Positions 26,995 to 36,027 of a stretch of DNA of 64,000 nucleotides are shown in pieces (the first letter of the stretch is position 1; each line of letters begins with the position of its first letter). A model generated the notes under the pieces. The model did not search any database. It was not told where the DNA came from and saw nothing but the letters and a program-made list of their open reading frames with translations. The translations under genes were made by a program, and so were the position numbers. Source of the stretch: Amycolatopsis marina (GTDB lineage Bacteria; Actinomycetota; Actinomycetes; Mycobacteriales; Pseudonocardiaceae); contig NZ_FOKG01000008.1 of assembly GCF_900111885.1 (NCBI RefSeq), positions 246,987 to 310,986 on the forward strand, read 5' to 3'.

Positions 26995-28290
26995 GTGACG
27001 GTGCTCGATTCGCGACCAGGTGTACCCAGGGAGCCGGACGGCAGGTCTCGCTCTACCGAGGGGTCCACCGCGCTGATTTCCGAGACCGGCGTCAGCATGA
27101 CCTCTGTGCAGGATCTGGGCGCGGGACGAGGGCCGTTCTGGCTCGACGACTGGCTGCGGGCCAACGCGGCCGACGTCGTCGGGTGGCGCAGGCACATCCA
27201 CGCCAACCCCGAGCTGGCCAGGCACGAGTACGCGACCACCGAGCTCATCGTGCGGCAGTTGCGGGCGGTCGGCCTGCGGCCCACGGTCCTGCCCGGCGGT
27301 ACCGGCGTGGTCTGTGACATCGGCACCGGCCCGGTGTGCGTGGCGCTGCGCGGCGACATGGACGCGCTGCCGCTCACCGAGGCGACCGGGCTGCCGTACT
27401 CGTCCACGGTGGACGGTGTGGCGCACGCTTGCGGGCACGACGCCCACACGACGATCCTGCTGGCGGCCGGGCTGGCGCTGTCGACGGCGCCGGAACTGCC
27501 GGGGCGGGTGCGGCTGATCTTCCAGCCGGCCGAGGAGGTCATGCCCGGTGGCGCGCTCGACGCGGTCGCCGCCGGTGCGCTTGAGGGTGTCGACCGGATC
27601 TTCGGCCTGCACTGCGACCCCCGCCTGCCGGTGGGCAGGGTCGGGACCAGGGTGGGCCCCCTGACCTCGGCGGCCGATCTGATCGAGCTGCGGCTGACCT
27701 CGCCCGGCGGGCACACGTCGCGCCCGCACCTGACCGCCGATCTGGTGCACGCGCTGGGCACCGTGATCACCTCGCTGCCTTCCGTGCTCTCCCGTCGCGT
27801 GGACCCCCGGTCCGGCACGGTGCTGGTGTGGGGCGCGGTGCACGCGGGGGAGGCCGCGAACGCGGTACCGCAGGAGGGACTGCTGCGCGGCACGCTGCGG
27901 ACCGCCGACCACAGCGTGTGGACGGAGCTGGAGCCGCTGGTGGCGGCGTCGGTCGAATCCCTGCTGGCGCCGACGGGCGTCGGCTTCGAACTGGACTACC
28001 GCAGGGGCGTCCCTCCGGTGGTGTGCGACCCGGACAGCACGTACCTGCTGCGCGCCGGCGTCGAGGCCGCGCTGGGCGACGACTCCCTCACCGGCACCGA
28101 GCAGTCCTCCGGCGGCGAGGACTTCGGCTGGTACCTGCAGCACGTTCCGGGCGCGTTCGCCCGCCTTGGCGTATGGCCCGGCGAGGGCGCCATGCGCGAC
28201 CTGCACCAGCCCACCTTCGAACTGGACGAACGCGCCCTCCTGGCCGGCACCCGGGTAATGGTCCACACAGCCCTAGCCGCCCTAGCCTGA
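26995..28290 (+). CDS. M20-family amidohydrolase (AmiA/HipO-like)
   Basis: A 431-residue metallo-amidohydrolase of the M20D group that hydrolyses N-acyl amino acids or peptide-like amides. Metal and catalytic motifs are RHIHANPELA, RGDMDALPLTE, ACGHDAHT, the general-base pair in QPAEEVMPGG, and SSGGEDF near the C-terminus. The GTG at 26995 has GGAGG 6 nt upstream, which decides the start; the frame stays open to 26866 without a ribosome binding site. M. tuberculosis carries amiA1/amiB1 (Rv3305c/Rv3306c) at the equivalent position near lpdA. The N-terminal ~35 residues look unstructured. Confidence 0.9.
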   Translation: MTVLDSRPGVPREPDGRSRSTEGSTALISETGVSMTSVQDLGAGRGPFWLDDWLRANAADVVGWRRHIHANPELARHEYATTELIVRQLRAVGLRPTVLPGGTGVVCDIGTGPVCVALRGDMDALPLTEATGLPYSSTVDGVAHACGHDAHTTILLAAGLALSTAPELPGRVRLIFQPAEEVMPGGALDAVAAGALEGVDRIFGLHCDPRLPVGRVGTRVGPLTSAADLIELRLTSPGGHTSRPHLTADLVHALGTVITSLPSVLSRRVDPRSGTVLVWGAVHAGEAANAVPQEGLLRGTLRTADHSVWTELEPLVAASVESLLAPTGVGFELDYRRGVPPVVCDPDSTYLLRAGVEAALGDDSLTGTEQSSGGEDFGWYLQHVPGAFARLGVWPGEGAMRDLHQPTFELDERALLAGTRVMVHTALAALA

Positions 28291-28300
28291 CTTGCAGTTC

Positions 28301-28341
28301 TGTGGACAAGTGTGTGCGTTCCATGTACTTGTGTGAGCGTC
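28301..28341. repeat. Diverged copy of the 21-bp repeat family
   Basis: On the minus strand this reads GTACATGGAACGCACACAC followed by TTGTC, closely matching GTACATAGAACGCACACAC at 29408-29426 on the plus strand. It lies directly after the amidohydrolase stop, so the 28.3-29.4 kb gene is bracketed by inverted copies. Confidence 0.6.
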
Positions 28342-28390
28342 CTGCGGCGCAAACACCAGGTCAGACAAGGATCGCGACGCGCTGAAGTAG

Positions 28391-28417
28391 TTATCCACAA
28401 CGCCGCAGTTGTCCACA
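28391..28417 (+). promoter_or_regulatory. Pair of DnaA boxes upstream of the endonuclease-fold gene
   Basis: TTATCCACA (28391-28399) and TTGTCCACA (28409-28417) are a perfect E. coli-type and an actinobacterial-type DnaA box in the same orientation, 18 bp apart. A further inverted box TGTGGACAA lies at 28301-28309, although that one overlaps a repeat. There are no dnaA/dnaN genes here, so this is not oriC. A DnaA-regulated promoter or DnaA-titrating site is more plausible. Confidence 0.55.
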
Positions 28418-28469
28418 GGTTGCGGTGGACGCGCTGTCATCCGTGCCTCAGGACGGACACGCTTGCCGC

Positions 28470-29360
28470 ATGCGGATCTTTCCTGGAGGAAACGCTGCGG
28501 CGCTGCGGCGTGACGTCGCAGCCGAAGTCGGTGAACGAGCCCTGCGTTCGGCGCTTGCAAGCGGTTTGCTCGTGCAGATCTGGCGTGGCGTGCTGGTCTG
28601 GGCAGAGTCGTCCCTCGAGCCGTACGTCCGCGCCGCTGCCGCGCTCCTGGTCGTTGGTCAGCCCGCCGTGTTGTCCGGCCGGACCGCGGTCGCGTTACGT
28701 GGGTACTCGGCTGCCGAAGCCTTCGACGTCCACGTGACCGTGCCCTGCGGCCGCGCTGTGCGCTCCCGGCCAGGGCTCGTCGTTCACCGGAGACAATTCA
28801 CCTCCAACGACGTGGTGCAACTGCACGGCCTGTCCGTCCTCACCCTCGAAGCCGCACTGGCCGACTTCCTTTGTGACGGCGACCGGCGGGCTGCCTTCGC
28901 AAGTCTTGACCAGGCACTTGCCGCCTTACCGGAGGCCGACAGAAGGGAATTCCGAAAGGCCGTTGATCACTGCCTGCTTGCTCGGGAGGACCGCCGTGGT
29001 GTCAGTCGTGCACTGATGCTGACCAGGCTTGCAACGGGAATGGCTGACTCGCCACCGGAGAGCTGGTTGCGGCTGCTCGTCGTCGAGGCGGGTTTTCCGG
29101 TTCCGGAGGCGCAGTACGTCGTGTACACCGTCGACGGAGCGGTGCTCTACGTCTTCGACATGGCCTGGAAGGAACTTCGGATCGCACTCGAGTACGACGG
29201 GTACGCCGCCCACGTGGACAGAGCCGACTACGACGCCGAACGGGACCGCAGGATGACCAAGCGAGGGTGGATCACCGTGCGCGCTACGGCAGAGGATCTC
29301 CGGGACTCGCGTCGGCTGCTCACCGAACTCGCAGCGGCGTTCGCGGCTCGTCAGTGTTGA
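28470..29360 (+). CDS. AbiEi/DUF559-like protein with Vsr-type endonuclease fold
   Basis: A 296-residue protein. The N-terminal winged-helix-like part (ERALRSALASGLLVQIWRGV) resembles AbiEi antitoxin domains. The C-terminal part has a DUF559/Vsr restriction-endonuclease-like core: ELRIALEYDGYAAH with the expected acidic residues, then DRRMTKRGWITVRATAEDL. Actinomycetes carry many such genes of unknown role; nicking or DNA repair is possible. The start is uncertain: ATG 28470 is favoured, while GTG 28425 would add 15 residues. Neither has a good ribosome binding site. DnaA boxes lie just upstream. Confidence 0.75.
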   Translation: MRIFPGGNAAALRRDVAAEVGERALRSALASGLLVQIWRGVLVWAESSLEPYVRAAAALLVVGQPAVLSGRTAVALRGYSAAEAFDVHVTVPCGRAVRSRPGLVVHRRQFTSNDVVQLHGLSVLTLEAALADFLCDGDRRAAFASLDQALAALPEADRREFRKAVDHCLLAREDRRGVSRALMLTRLATGMADSPPESWLRLLVVEAGFPVPEAQYVVYTVDGAVLYVFDMAWKELRIALEYDGYAAHVDRADYDAERDRRMTKRGWITVRATAEDLRDSRRLLTELAAAFAARQC

Positions 29361-29369
29361 TCGAGCGTA

Positions 29370-29436
29370 CGTGGATCGCTATCTCGTGTGCGTCGAAGGC
29401 ACACACATGTACATAGAACGCACACACGTGTGTCGG
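29370..29436. repeat. Repeat cluster of the 21-bp family with ACACACGTGTGT palindrome
   Basis: Includes TGGATCGCTATCTCGTGTG, alignable with TGGAACGCGATCTCGTGTG at 7028-7046, and a second unit ending in the 12-bp palindrome ACACACGTGTGT. Like the 7.0-kb copy it ends in CGGTTAG, in which TTA is the stop codon of the minus-strand gene. It lies between convergent genes. Confidence 0.65.
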
Positions 29437-29895
29437 TTAGGGGGCTATGCCTCGGCAGGGGCGGGTGCGGAGGTTCTCGACGTAGTCGGCGGGGGCGCCT
29501 GCGGCTTCGGCCGCGTCGGCGAGGACGCCCAGGTAGCGGGCGGAGGGCAGGCCGCCCTCGTAGCCGTCGAGGACGTAGAACCAGGCCAGGACGGAGCCTT
29601 CCATGGTCTGCACCCGCAACCTGATCTTGTTGTGGATGCCCAGCTCACCGCCTTCCCACCGGTCGAGCCCCGACTCGTCCAGCGGCGTGACGTCGTAGAG
29701 CACCACGAAGACCCGGGAGCCGGGGTCCTCGACAATGGTGCCCAGCGCTCCCTCCCAGCCGAGATCCTCGCCACCGAAGGTCAGTCGCCAGCCTTCCAGC
29801 CAGCCGGTACCAGCCATCGGCGAGTGGGGGGCTCGCTCCATCATCTGGGCGGGTTCCATGTTGGACCCGTACGCGGCATACAAGGGCACGGCCAT
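29437..29895 (-). CDS. Gamma-glutamylcyclotransferase-like (AIG2 family) protein
   Basis: A 152-residue AIG2/GGCT-fold protein. The N-terminal substrate loop YAAYGSNM (residues 6-13) and the following RLTFGGEDLGWEGALGTI with VFVVLYDVTPLDESGLDRWEG fit the family; the acidic residue in DRWEG is the likely catalytic base. The family releases 5-oxoproline from gamma-glutamyl compounds, but the natural substrate here is unknown. Divergent from lpdA, with 118 bp between them. Confidence 0.85.
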   Translation of the reverse strand: MAVPLYAAYGSNMEPAQMMERAPHSPMAGTGWLEGWRLTFGGEDLGWEGALGTIVEDPGSRVFVVLYDVTPLDESGLDRWEGGELGIHNKIRLRVQTMEGSVLAWFYVLDGYEGGLPSARYLGVLADAAEAAGAPADYVENLRTRPCRGIAP

Positions 29896-30013
29896 AGCGT
29901 AGCTGCCGATCCATCACCCGATGGGACGCACTCCGGGGGTGTGGCCACCCCGGTGAGCCGAACGGTCGCCCGCGTACGGTGGGCGACGTCGAACCTGTGG
30001 AGGAGGAATCAAG

Positions 30014-31414
30014 GTGACCAGGATCGTGATCATGGGCGGCGGCCCTGCCGGTTACGAGGCAGCACTGGTCGCCGCGCAGCACGGGGCGGACGTCACCGTT
30101 GTGGAGCGGGACGGCCTTGGCGGCGCGTGCGTGCTCTACGACTGCGTCCCGTCCAAGACCTTCATCGCCTCGTCGGGGGCGCGTGCCGGGATGCACGGCC
30201 TGAGCGAGCTGGGGATATCCACCGACCTCGCGGACACCACGATCGACCTCCGTACCGTGCACGGCCGGGTGAAGGGGCTCGCCCTGGCACAGTCGGCCGA
30301 CATTCGCGCCAGGGTGCAGCGCGAGGGCGTCAAGGTGATCAACGGCACCGCCCGGTTCTGTGACGAGGAGCCAGGGCTCGCCACCCACAAGGTTGCCGTC
30401 ACGAGTCCAACGGGCGACCAGGTGCTCGACGCCGACGTCGTGCTGATCGCCACCGGCGCCACACCGAGGGTGCTGCCCGGCGCGGTGCCCGACGGCGAGC
30501 GGATCCTGGACTGGCGCCAGCTCTACGACCTGCCCGAACTCCCGGAGCACCTCGCCGTGATCGGTTCTGGTGTCACCGGTGCCGAGTTCGCCTCCGCGTA
30601 CACGGAGATGGGCGTCAAGGTCACCGTGGTCTCCAGCCGCGACCGCGTGCTCCCCCACGAGGACGCCGACGCCGCCGCCGTGCTGGAGGAGGTCTACACC
30701 CAGCACGGGACGACCGTGGCCAAGCACGCACGGGCGGACCGGGTGGAACGCACCGAGAAGGGCGTCGAGGTCCACCTCACCGACGGCAGGGTGATCGAGG
30801 CCAGCCACGCGCTGATGACCGTCGGTTCGGTGCCGAACACCACCGACATCGGCCTGGAGCGGGTGGGTATCGAGCCCGGGCCCGGTGGATTCATCTCCGT
30901 CGACCGTGTGTCCAGGACCAGCGTGACCAACGTCTACGCGGCGGGTGACTGCACGGGCGTGATGATGCTCGCCTCCGTCGCCAGCATGCAGGGCCGGATC
31001 GCGATGTGGCACGCGCTGGGCGAGGGCGTCGCCCCGATCAAGCTCAAGACCGTGGCCGCCAACGTGTTCACCCACCCCGAGATCGCCACTGTCGGCATCG
31101 GCCAGCAGGTGATCGACTCCGGTGAGGTCCCCGCCCGCACGATCATGCTCCCGCTGGCGACCAACGCGCGGGGAAAGATGGAAGGCCTGCGGCACGGTTT
31201 CGTGAAGCTGTTCTGCCGTCCGGCGACCGGCGTGGTGATCGGTGGCGTGGTGGTTGCCCCGACGGCGAGCGAGCTGATCCTGCCGATCGCCCTCGCGGTG
31301 CAGAACCAGCTGACCGTCGAGCATCTGGCGCTGACGTTCGCGGTCTACCCTTCGCTTTCCGGTTCGATCACCGAGGCCGGACGCCAGCTCATGCGCCACG
31401 ACGACCTGGACTGA
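30014..31414 (+). CDS. lpdA: NAD(P)H quinone reductase / flavoprotein disulfide reductase LpdA
   Basis: A 466-residue FAD-dependent pyridine nucleotide-disulfide reductase, orthologous in sequence and neighbourhood to M. tuberculosis LpdA (Rv3303c, next to glpD2). FAD-binding GGGPAGYEAA is at 8-17, NAD(P)-binding GSGVTGAEFASAY in the middle, and the FAD loop is TNVYAAGDCTG. The C-terminal H-P-x-L-x-E diad of true lipoamide dehydrogenases is replaced by YPSLSG, arguing against that activity and for quinone reduction. Unlike the Rv3303c sequence as I recall it, the active-site pair C39-x4-C44 (GGACVLYDC) is complete. GTG start with GGAGGAGG upstream. Confidence 0.92.
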   Translation: MTRIVIMGGGPAGYEAALVAAQHGADVTVVERDGLGGACVLYDCVPSKTFIASSGARAGMHGLSELGISTDLADTTIDLRTVHGRVKGLALAQSADIRARVQREGVKVINGTARFCDEEPGLATHKVAVTSPTGDQVLDADVVLIATGATPRVLPGAVPDGERILDWRQLYDLPELPEHLAVIGSGVTGAEFASAYTEMGVKVTVVSSRDRVLPHEDADAAAVLEEVYTQHGTTVAKHARADRVERTEKGVEVHLTDGRVIEASHALMTVGSVPNTTDIGLERVGIEPGPGGFISVDRVSRTSVTNVYAAGDCTGVMMLASVASMQGRIAMWHALGEGVAPIKLKTVAANVFTHPEIATVGIGQQVIDSGEVPARTIMLPLATNARGKMEGLRHGFVKLFCRPATGVVIGGVVVAPTASELILPIALAVQNQLTVEHLALTFAVYPSLSGSITEAGRQLMRHDDLD

Positions 31415-31416
31415 GG

Positions 31417-31475
31417 CGCGCTTTCCCTCCGAAAGTGCCCCGCGCGAAGCGGCGCGCTTTCGGAGGGAAAGCGCG
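31417..31475. terminator. Long bidirectional hairpin between lpdA and glpK
   Basis: Perfect 19-bp arms (31417-31435 and 31457-31475; core GCGCTTTCCCTCCGAAAG) enclose a 21-nt GC-rich loop between two convergent genes. The arms share the CTTTCCC/GGGAAAG character of the palindromes at 2.4 and 43.9 kb, so this may be an enlarged member of that family serving as terminator. Confidence 0.85.
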
Positions 31476-31480
31476 ACGGG

Positions 31481-32995
31481 TCAGTCCTCGTCCTCGACCC
31501 AGTCGAAGGTCTTGGTGACGGCCTTCTTCCAGTTGCGGTACTGCTTCTCGCGGTGGGTCTCGTCCATCGCCGGGTCCCACTGCTTGTCTTTGGCCCAGTT
31601 GCTGCGGATGTCCTCCTCGCTGGCCCAGAACCCGACGGCGAGGCCCGCGGCGTAGGCGGCGCCGAGCGCGGTCGTCTCGTTCACCACGGGACGGATCACC
31701 GGGACGCCGAGGATGTCGGCCTGGAACTGCATCAACAGTTCGTTGACGACCATCCCGCCGTCGGCCTTCAGCGACGTGAGCGGGACGCCGGAGTCGGCGT
31801 TCATCGCATCGATCACCTCGCGGGTCTGGAACGCGGTGGCCTCCAGCACGGCCCGGGCCAGGTGGCCCTTGTTGATGAACCGGGTGAGGCCGACGATGGC
31901 GCCACGGGCGTCGGAGCGCCAGTACGGTGCGAACAGGCCGGAGAACGCGGGCACGAAGTAGGCGCCACCGTTGTCCTCGACCTTGCGGGCGTGCTCCTCG
32001 ATCTCGGCCGCCGTGCCGATCATGCCGAGGTTGTCCCGCAGCCACTGCACCAGCGAGCCGGTGACCGCGATCGCGCCCTCCAGCGCGTAGACCGTGTCGT
32101 TGGAGCCGATCTTGTAGCAGACCGTGGTGAGCAGTCCGTTGCTGGAGAGCACCTTCTCCGTGCCGGTGTTGAGCAGCACGAAGTTGCCGGTGCCGTAGGT
32201 GTTCTTCGCCTCACCGGGGGACAGGCACGCCTGCCCGAACGTCGCGGCCTGCTGGTCACCGAGGATGCCCGCGATCGGCACGCCGGCCAGCGCACCCTTC
32301 GCCCGCACCTTGCCGTACACCTCCGACGACGAGCGGATCTCCGGGAGCATCGACATCGGGATGCCCATGTCGGCGGCGATGCCCTCGTCCCAGCTCAGCG
32401 TGTCCAGATCCATGAGCAGGGTGCGGGAGGCGTTGGTCGGGTCGGTGACGTGGATGCCGCCGTCCGGACCACCGGTCATGTTCCACAAGACCCAGGTGTC
32501 CATGTTGCCGAACAGGAGTTCACCGGCCTCGGCGCGCTCCCGCACACCGTCCACATTGTCCAGAATCCACTTGATCTTCGGTCCGGAAAAGTAGGTTGCC
32601 AGCGGCAGACCGGTTTTCTCGCGGTAGCGTTCCTGCCCGCCGCCCAGCGCGCCGAGTTCGGTGACGATGCGGTCGGTTCGCGTGTCCTGCCAGACGATCG
32701 CGTTGTACACCGGCTTACCGGTCTTGCGGTCCCACACGACAGTGGTCTCGCGCTGGTTGGTGATGCCGACCGCGACGAGGTCGGTGGTGTGCAGGTCGGC
32801 CTTGGCGATGGCTCCGGCGGCGACCGCCCTGGTGTTGGACCAGATCTCCTCCGCGTCGTGCTCGACCCAGCCCGCCTGCGGGAAGATCTGCTCGTGCTCG
32901 CGCTGGTCGACCGCCACCACCCTGCCGGAGTGGTCGAAGATCATGGTCCGGGTCGAGGTCGTGCCCTGGTCGATCGCGGCTACGTACGAAGTCAT
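31481..32995 (-). CDS. glpK: Glycerol kinase
   Basis: A 504-residue FGGY-family kinase phosphorylating glycerol to glycerol-3-phosphate. The N-terminal phosphate loop is DQGTTSTRT (residues 9-17), with [10 protein letters not shown], the substrate segment QDTRTD, and the C-terminal ATP-binding [19 protein letters not shown]. It follows glpF by 24 bp on the same strand, so uptake and phosphorylation are co-expressed; glpD is divergent upstream of glpF. Confidence 0.97.
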   Translation of the reverse strand: MTSYVAAIDQGTTSTRTMIFDHSGRVVAVDQREHEQIFPQAGWVEHDAEEIWSNTRAVAAGAIAKADLHTTDLVAVGITNQRETTVVWDRKTGKPVYNAIVWQDTRTDRIVTELGALGGGQERYREKTGLPLATYFSGPKIKWILDNVDGVRERAEAGELLFGNMDTWVLWNMTGGPDGGIHVTDPTNASRTLLMDLDTLSWDEGIAADMGIPMSMLPEIRSSSEVYGKVRAKGALAGVPIAGILGDQQAATFGQACLSPGEAKNTYGTGNFVLLNTGTEKVLSSNGLLTTVCYKIGSNDTVYALEGAIAVTGSLVQWLRDNLGMIGTAAEIEEHARKVEDNGGAYFVPAFSGLFAPYWRSDARGAIVGLTRFINKGHLARAVLEATAFQTREVIDAMNADSGVPLTSLKADGGMVVNELLMQFQADILGVPVIRPVVNETTALGAAYAAGLAVGFWASEEDIRSNWAKDKQWDPAMDETHREKQYRNWKKAVTKTFDWVEDED

Positions 32996-33019
32996 AAGGC
33001 TCCCTTTCGGGCGAGATTG

Positions 33020-33769
33020 TCAGGCAGTGGGCAGGACGAGGAACAGCAGGGCGGCCAGCGCGGCGCCGACCAGCGGTCCGACGACCGGCACCCAGGAGTA
33101 ACCCCAGTCTGCCTTCCCCTTGCCCTTGATGGGCAGGATGAACGCGTAGGCGATGCGCGGGCCGAGGTCGCGGGCCGGGTTGATCGCGTAGCCGGTCGGA
33201 CCACCGAGCGAGGTACCGATCACGAGGACGACGAACGCGACGCCCGCGTAGCCGAGTGCCGAGTTCCCGAACGTGGGGACCTCGCCGTTGACGGCGGGTT
33301 CGTACACCGGGGTGAGCAGGATCCAGGCGACCAGCACGAAGGTGCCGATGATCTCGGTGACAAGGTTCCAGGCCGGCTTGCGAATGGTCGGCGCCGTGGA
33401 GAAGATGCCGAGCGTCAGCCCGGGCTCGGGGTGGTCGTCGAACTGCAGCTTGTACGTGGCCCAGCAGAGGACCGCACCTAGCACACCACCGACCATCTGA
33501 CCGGCGAAGTAGATCGGCACATCGGCCCACTCCGTCTGCCCGCTGATCGCGAGGCCGAGGGTCACCGCCGGGTTGATGTGCGCTCCGCTCGGCGCGGCGA
33601 TACTCGCGCCGGCGAAGACCGCGAAGGCCCAACCGAAGGTGATGAAGAGAAAACCCGCGCCGTTTCCGATGGTCTTGCGCAACGTGTTGTTGGCGACCAC
33701 CGCGGTGCCGAGTAGCACGAGCACCGACGTGCCGAGCATCTCCCAGATGAAAATCGAACCCGCACTCAT
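33020..33769 (-). CDS. glpF: Glycerol uptake facilitator (MIP/aquaglyceroporin)
   Basis: A 249-residue MIP-family channel with six TM segments and both pore motifs, HINPAVTLG and YAINPARDLGPR. The aspartate after the second NPA motif is typical of glycerol-conducting members. GGAGG lies 5 nt upstream of the ATG. It is first in the glpF-glpK transcript. Confidence 0.95.
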   Translation of the reverse strand: MSAGSIFIWEMLGTSVLVLLGTAVVANNTLRKTIGNGAGFLFITFGWAFAVFAGASIAAPSGAHINPAVTLGLAISGQTEWADVPIYFAGQMVGGVLGAVLCWATYKLQFDDHPEPGLTLGIFSTAPTIRKPAWNLVTEIIGTFVLVAWILLTPVYEPAVNGEVPTFGNSALGYAGVAFVVLVIGTSLGGPTGYAINPARDLGPRIAYAFILPIKGKGKADWGYSWVPVVGPLVGAALAALLFLVLPTA

Positions 33770-34266
33770 TGGCCCTCCAGTGTCTTATTCGAAGGTCGGG
33801 TTATTCACCGCCGACGTGCGGTCCTGTGCGGACCTCACCTCCAGTCGGCAGCCACGACCACCCCTACTGCGGCAGAAACAGCTTGCCGCAGCGGGGGCCC
33901 TCTCCGGGCGGCCCCGTCTGCCGACTTGTGAATACCCCTCCCAGTCGAACACTCCTGTGCGGACCGTCGCCGGCGAGTTGCGGCGCCGTCGCCGATCCAC
34001 GATCACCGCACGCTACTGGGTTCGTGGCGATCATTCCAGGCACCAACTGTCGCAATTGGTCTCAGCGTCTGTTTGGAACGCGCGTCACGACCAGCTCGCC
34101 GCTCGTGGGCTTTGCCGCGCGCGTTCTCCGGGACACCACCGTCACGTACCTCCAGGTCGTAATCGGTCTCCAGCGAAGCCGACCGAGTGTCACTCGCCTC
34201 GCCGACGAGTAACAGCGGAGCAGACGTGCCATCCTGGAGGGGACGAAGACTCGAGGAGGATCTCTG
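33770..34266. promoter_or_regulatory. Divergent glpF/glpD control region (no gene seen)
   Basis: No credible gene in this 497-bp gap. It contains TCCTGTGCGGACC twice in the same orientation (33822-33834 and 33953-33965). Two related sequences lie in opposite orientation, TTCGAAGGTCGGGTTATTCAC near 33789 (broken across the motif) and, on the minus strand, TTCGACTGGGAGG-GG-TATTCAC near 33950. These look like repeated operator sites for a glycerol regulator; no regulator gene is adjacent. The short open frames here have mixed third-base composition and no ribosome binding sites. Confidence 0.5.
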
Positions 34267-36027
34267 GTGACTGAGCCGCAGCGTGGACCCCGGCCCGGAC
34301 CTCGTGCCGCAACAGGCGACCCCGCGGTGCTGGGGCCGCAGAGCCGCGCGGATTCGTGGGAGCGGCTCGGCTCGGAGACGTTCGACGTCGTGGTCATCGG
34401 TGGCGGCATCGTCGGCGCCGGTGTCGCGTTGGACGCGGCGACCCGCGGTCTGCGGGTCGCGCAGGTCGAGGCGCGCGACCTGGCAGCGGGCACGTCCAGC
34501 CGGTCCAGCAAGTTGTTCCACGGCGGACTGCGCTATTTGGAGCAACTGGAGTTCGGCCTGGTGCGCGAGGCGCTGCGCGAGCGCGAGCTGATGCTCACCC
34601 TGCTGGCGCCGCACCTGGTGAAGCCGGTCAGCTTCCTCTACCCGCTGACCCGCAGGGTGTGGGAGCGGCCGTACACGGCGGCAGGGCTGTTCCTGTACGA
34701 CACGATGGGTGGCGCCAGGTCGGTGCCGGGGCAGAAGCACCTCACCAGGGCGGGTGCGCTGCGCATGGTGCCCGCGCTCAAGCGGGACGCCCTGATCGGC
34801 GGGATCCGTTACTACGACGCGCAGGCCGATGACGCCCGGCACACGATGACCGTCGCCCGCACCGCCGCGCACTACGGCGCGATCGTGCGTACCTCGACTC
34901 AGGTCGTCGACTTCCTGCGCGAGGCCGACCGGGTCTCCGGCGTGCGCGTGCGCGACGTCGAAGACGGCAGGGAGACCGACGTGCAGGCCGGCGTGGTGAT
35001 CAACTGCACCGGCGTGTGGACCGACGAGCTGCAGCGGCTGTCCGGCAGCCGCGGCAGGTTCCGGGTGCGCTCCAGCAAGGGCGTGCACATCGTCGTGCCG
35101 AGGGACCGGATCGTCTCCGAGTCCGGGATGATCCTGCGCACCGAGAAGTCCGTGCTGTTCGTGATCCCGTGGCGCAACCACTGGATCATCGGCACCACCG
35201 ACACCGACTGGAACCTCGACCTCGCGCACCCGGCCGCGACCAAACACGACATCGACTACCTGCTCGAGCACGTGAACGAGGTGCTGGCCACGCCGCTGAC
35301 CCACGACGACATCGAGGGCGTCTACGCGGGGTTGCGCCCGCTGCTCGCGGGTGAGAGCGAGGAGACGTCGAAGCTGTCCAGGGAGCACGCCGTCGCGCGG
35401 GTCGCGCCGGGGCTGGTGGCGATCGCGGGCGGCAAGTACACCACCTACCGGGTGATGGCGGCCGACGCCGTCGATGCCGCGGCCGTGGACCTGCCGGGCA
35501 GGCCGCAGTCCTCGATCACCGACAAGGTGCCGCTCATCGGCGCCGACGGCTACCACGCGCTGGTGAACCAGGCCGACCACCTGGCCGCCGAGCACGGGCT
35601 GCATCCGTACCGGGTGCGGCACCTGCTGGACCGCTACGGCTCACTCGTGCACGAAGTGCTGGCGATGGCCGATCAGCGGCCGGAGTTGCTCAAGCCGCTG
35701 GAGTCCGCGCCGGACTACCTCGCGGTCGAGGTCGTCTACGCGGTGAGCCACGAGGGCGCACTGCACCTGGAGGACGTGCTCGCGCGGCGCACCCGCATCT
35801 CCATCGAGTACCCGCACCGCGGCGTGGACTGCGCGAAGCAGGTGGCGGCGCTGATGGGGGAGATCCTCGGCTGGTCCACGGAGACCACCGACCACGAGGT
35901 CGAGGTCTACCGGGCGCGGGTCGAGGCGGAACGCGACTCCCAGACCCAGCCCAACGACGAGGCGGCCGATGCCCGCAGGGTCGCCGCTCCCGAAGCCCGC
36001 GCCAACATCACCGAACCCGTCAGCTGA
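34267..36027 (+). CDS. glpD: FAD-dependent glycerol-3-phosphate dehydrogenase
   Basis: A 586-residue membrane-associated flavoprotein oxidising glycerol-3-phosphate to dihydroxyacetone phosphate and feeding electrons to quinones. The FAD-binding VVVIGGGIVGAGVALDA starts near residue 40; SSRSSKLFHGGLRYLE and GGKYTTYRVMAADA are family hallmarks, followed by the C-terminal DAO_C helical domain. GTG start with GAGGAGG upstream. Adjacent to lpdA-glpK-glpF, matching glpD2 (Rv3302c) of M. tuberculosis. The last 8 nt overlap the end of the convergent acyl-CoA synthetase gene. Confidence 0.96.
   Translation: MTEPQRGPRPGPRAATGDPAVLGPQSRADSWERLGSETFDVVVIGGGIVGAGVALDAATRGLRVAQVEARDLAAGTSSRSSKLFHGGLRYLEQLEFGLVREALRERELMLTLLAPHLVKPVSFLYPLTRRVWERPYTAAGLFLYDTMGGARSVPGQKHLTRAGALRMVPALKRDALIGGIRYYDAQADDARHTMTVARTAAHYGAIVRTSTQVVDFLREADRVSGVRVRDVEDGRETDVQAGVVINCTGVWTDELQRLSGSRGRFRVRSSKGVHIVVPRDRIVSESGMILRTEKSVLFVIPWRNHWIIGTTDTDWNLDLAHPAATKHDIDYLLEHVNEVLATPLTHDDIEGVYAGLRPLLAGESEETSKLSREHAVARVAPGLVAIAGGKYTTYRVMAADAVDAAAVDLPGRPQSSITDKVPLIGADGYHALVNQADHLAAEHGLHPYRVRHLLDRYGSLVHEVLAMADQRPELLKPLESAPDYLAVEVVYAVSHEGALHLEDVLARRTRISIEYPHRGVDCAKQVAALMGEILGWSTETTDHEVEVYRARVEAERDSQTQPNDEAADARRVAAPEARANITEPVS

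Noticed and set aside
28391..28417. Chromosomal replication origin
   Set aside because: Only two or three DnaA boxes and none of the flanking dnaA-dnaN genes or AT-rich unwinding region.
33785..34006. A 73-codon minus-strand frame between glpF and glpD
   Set aside because: Mixed third-base composition, Arg-rich sequence, no ribosome binding site; better explained as regulatory DNA.
34003..35622. A 539-codon minus-strand frame opposite glpD
   Set aside because: Histidine/arginine-rich antisense shadow of glpD with no recognisable domain and no ribosome binding site.
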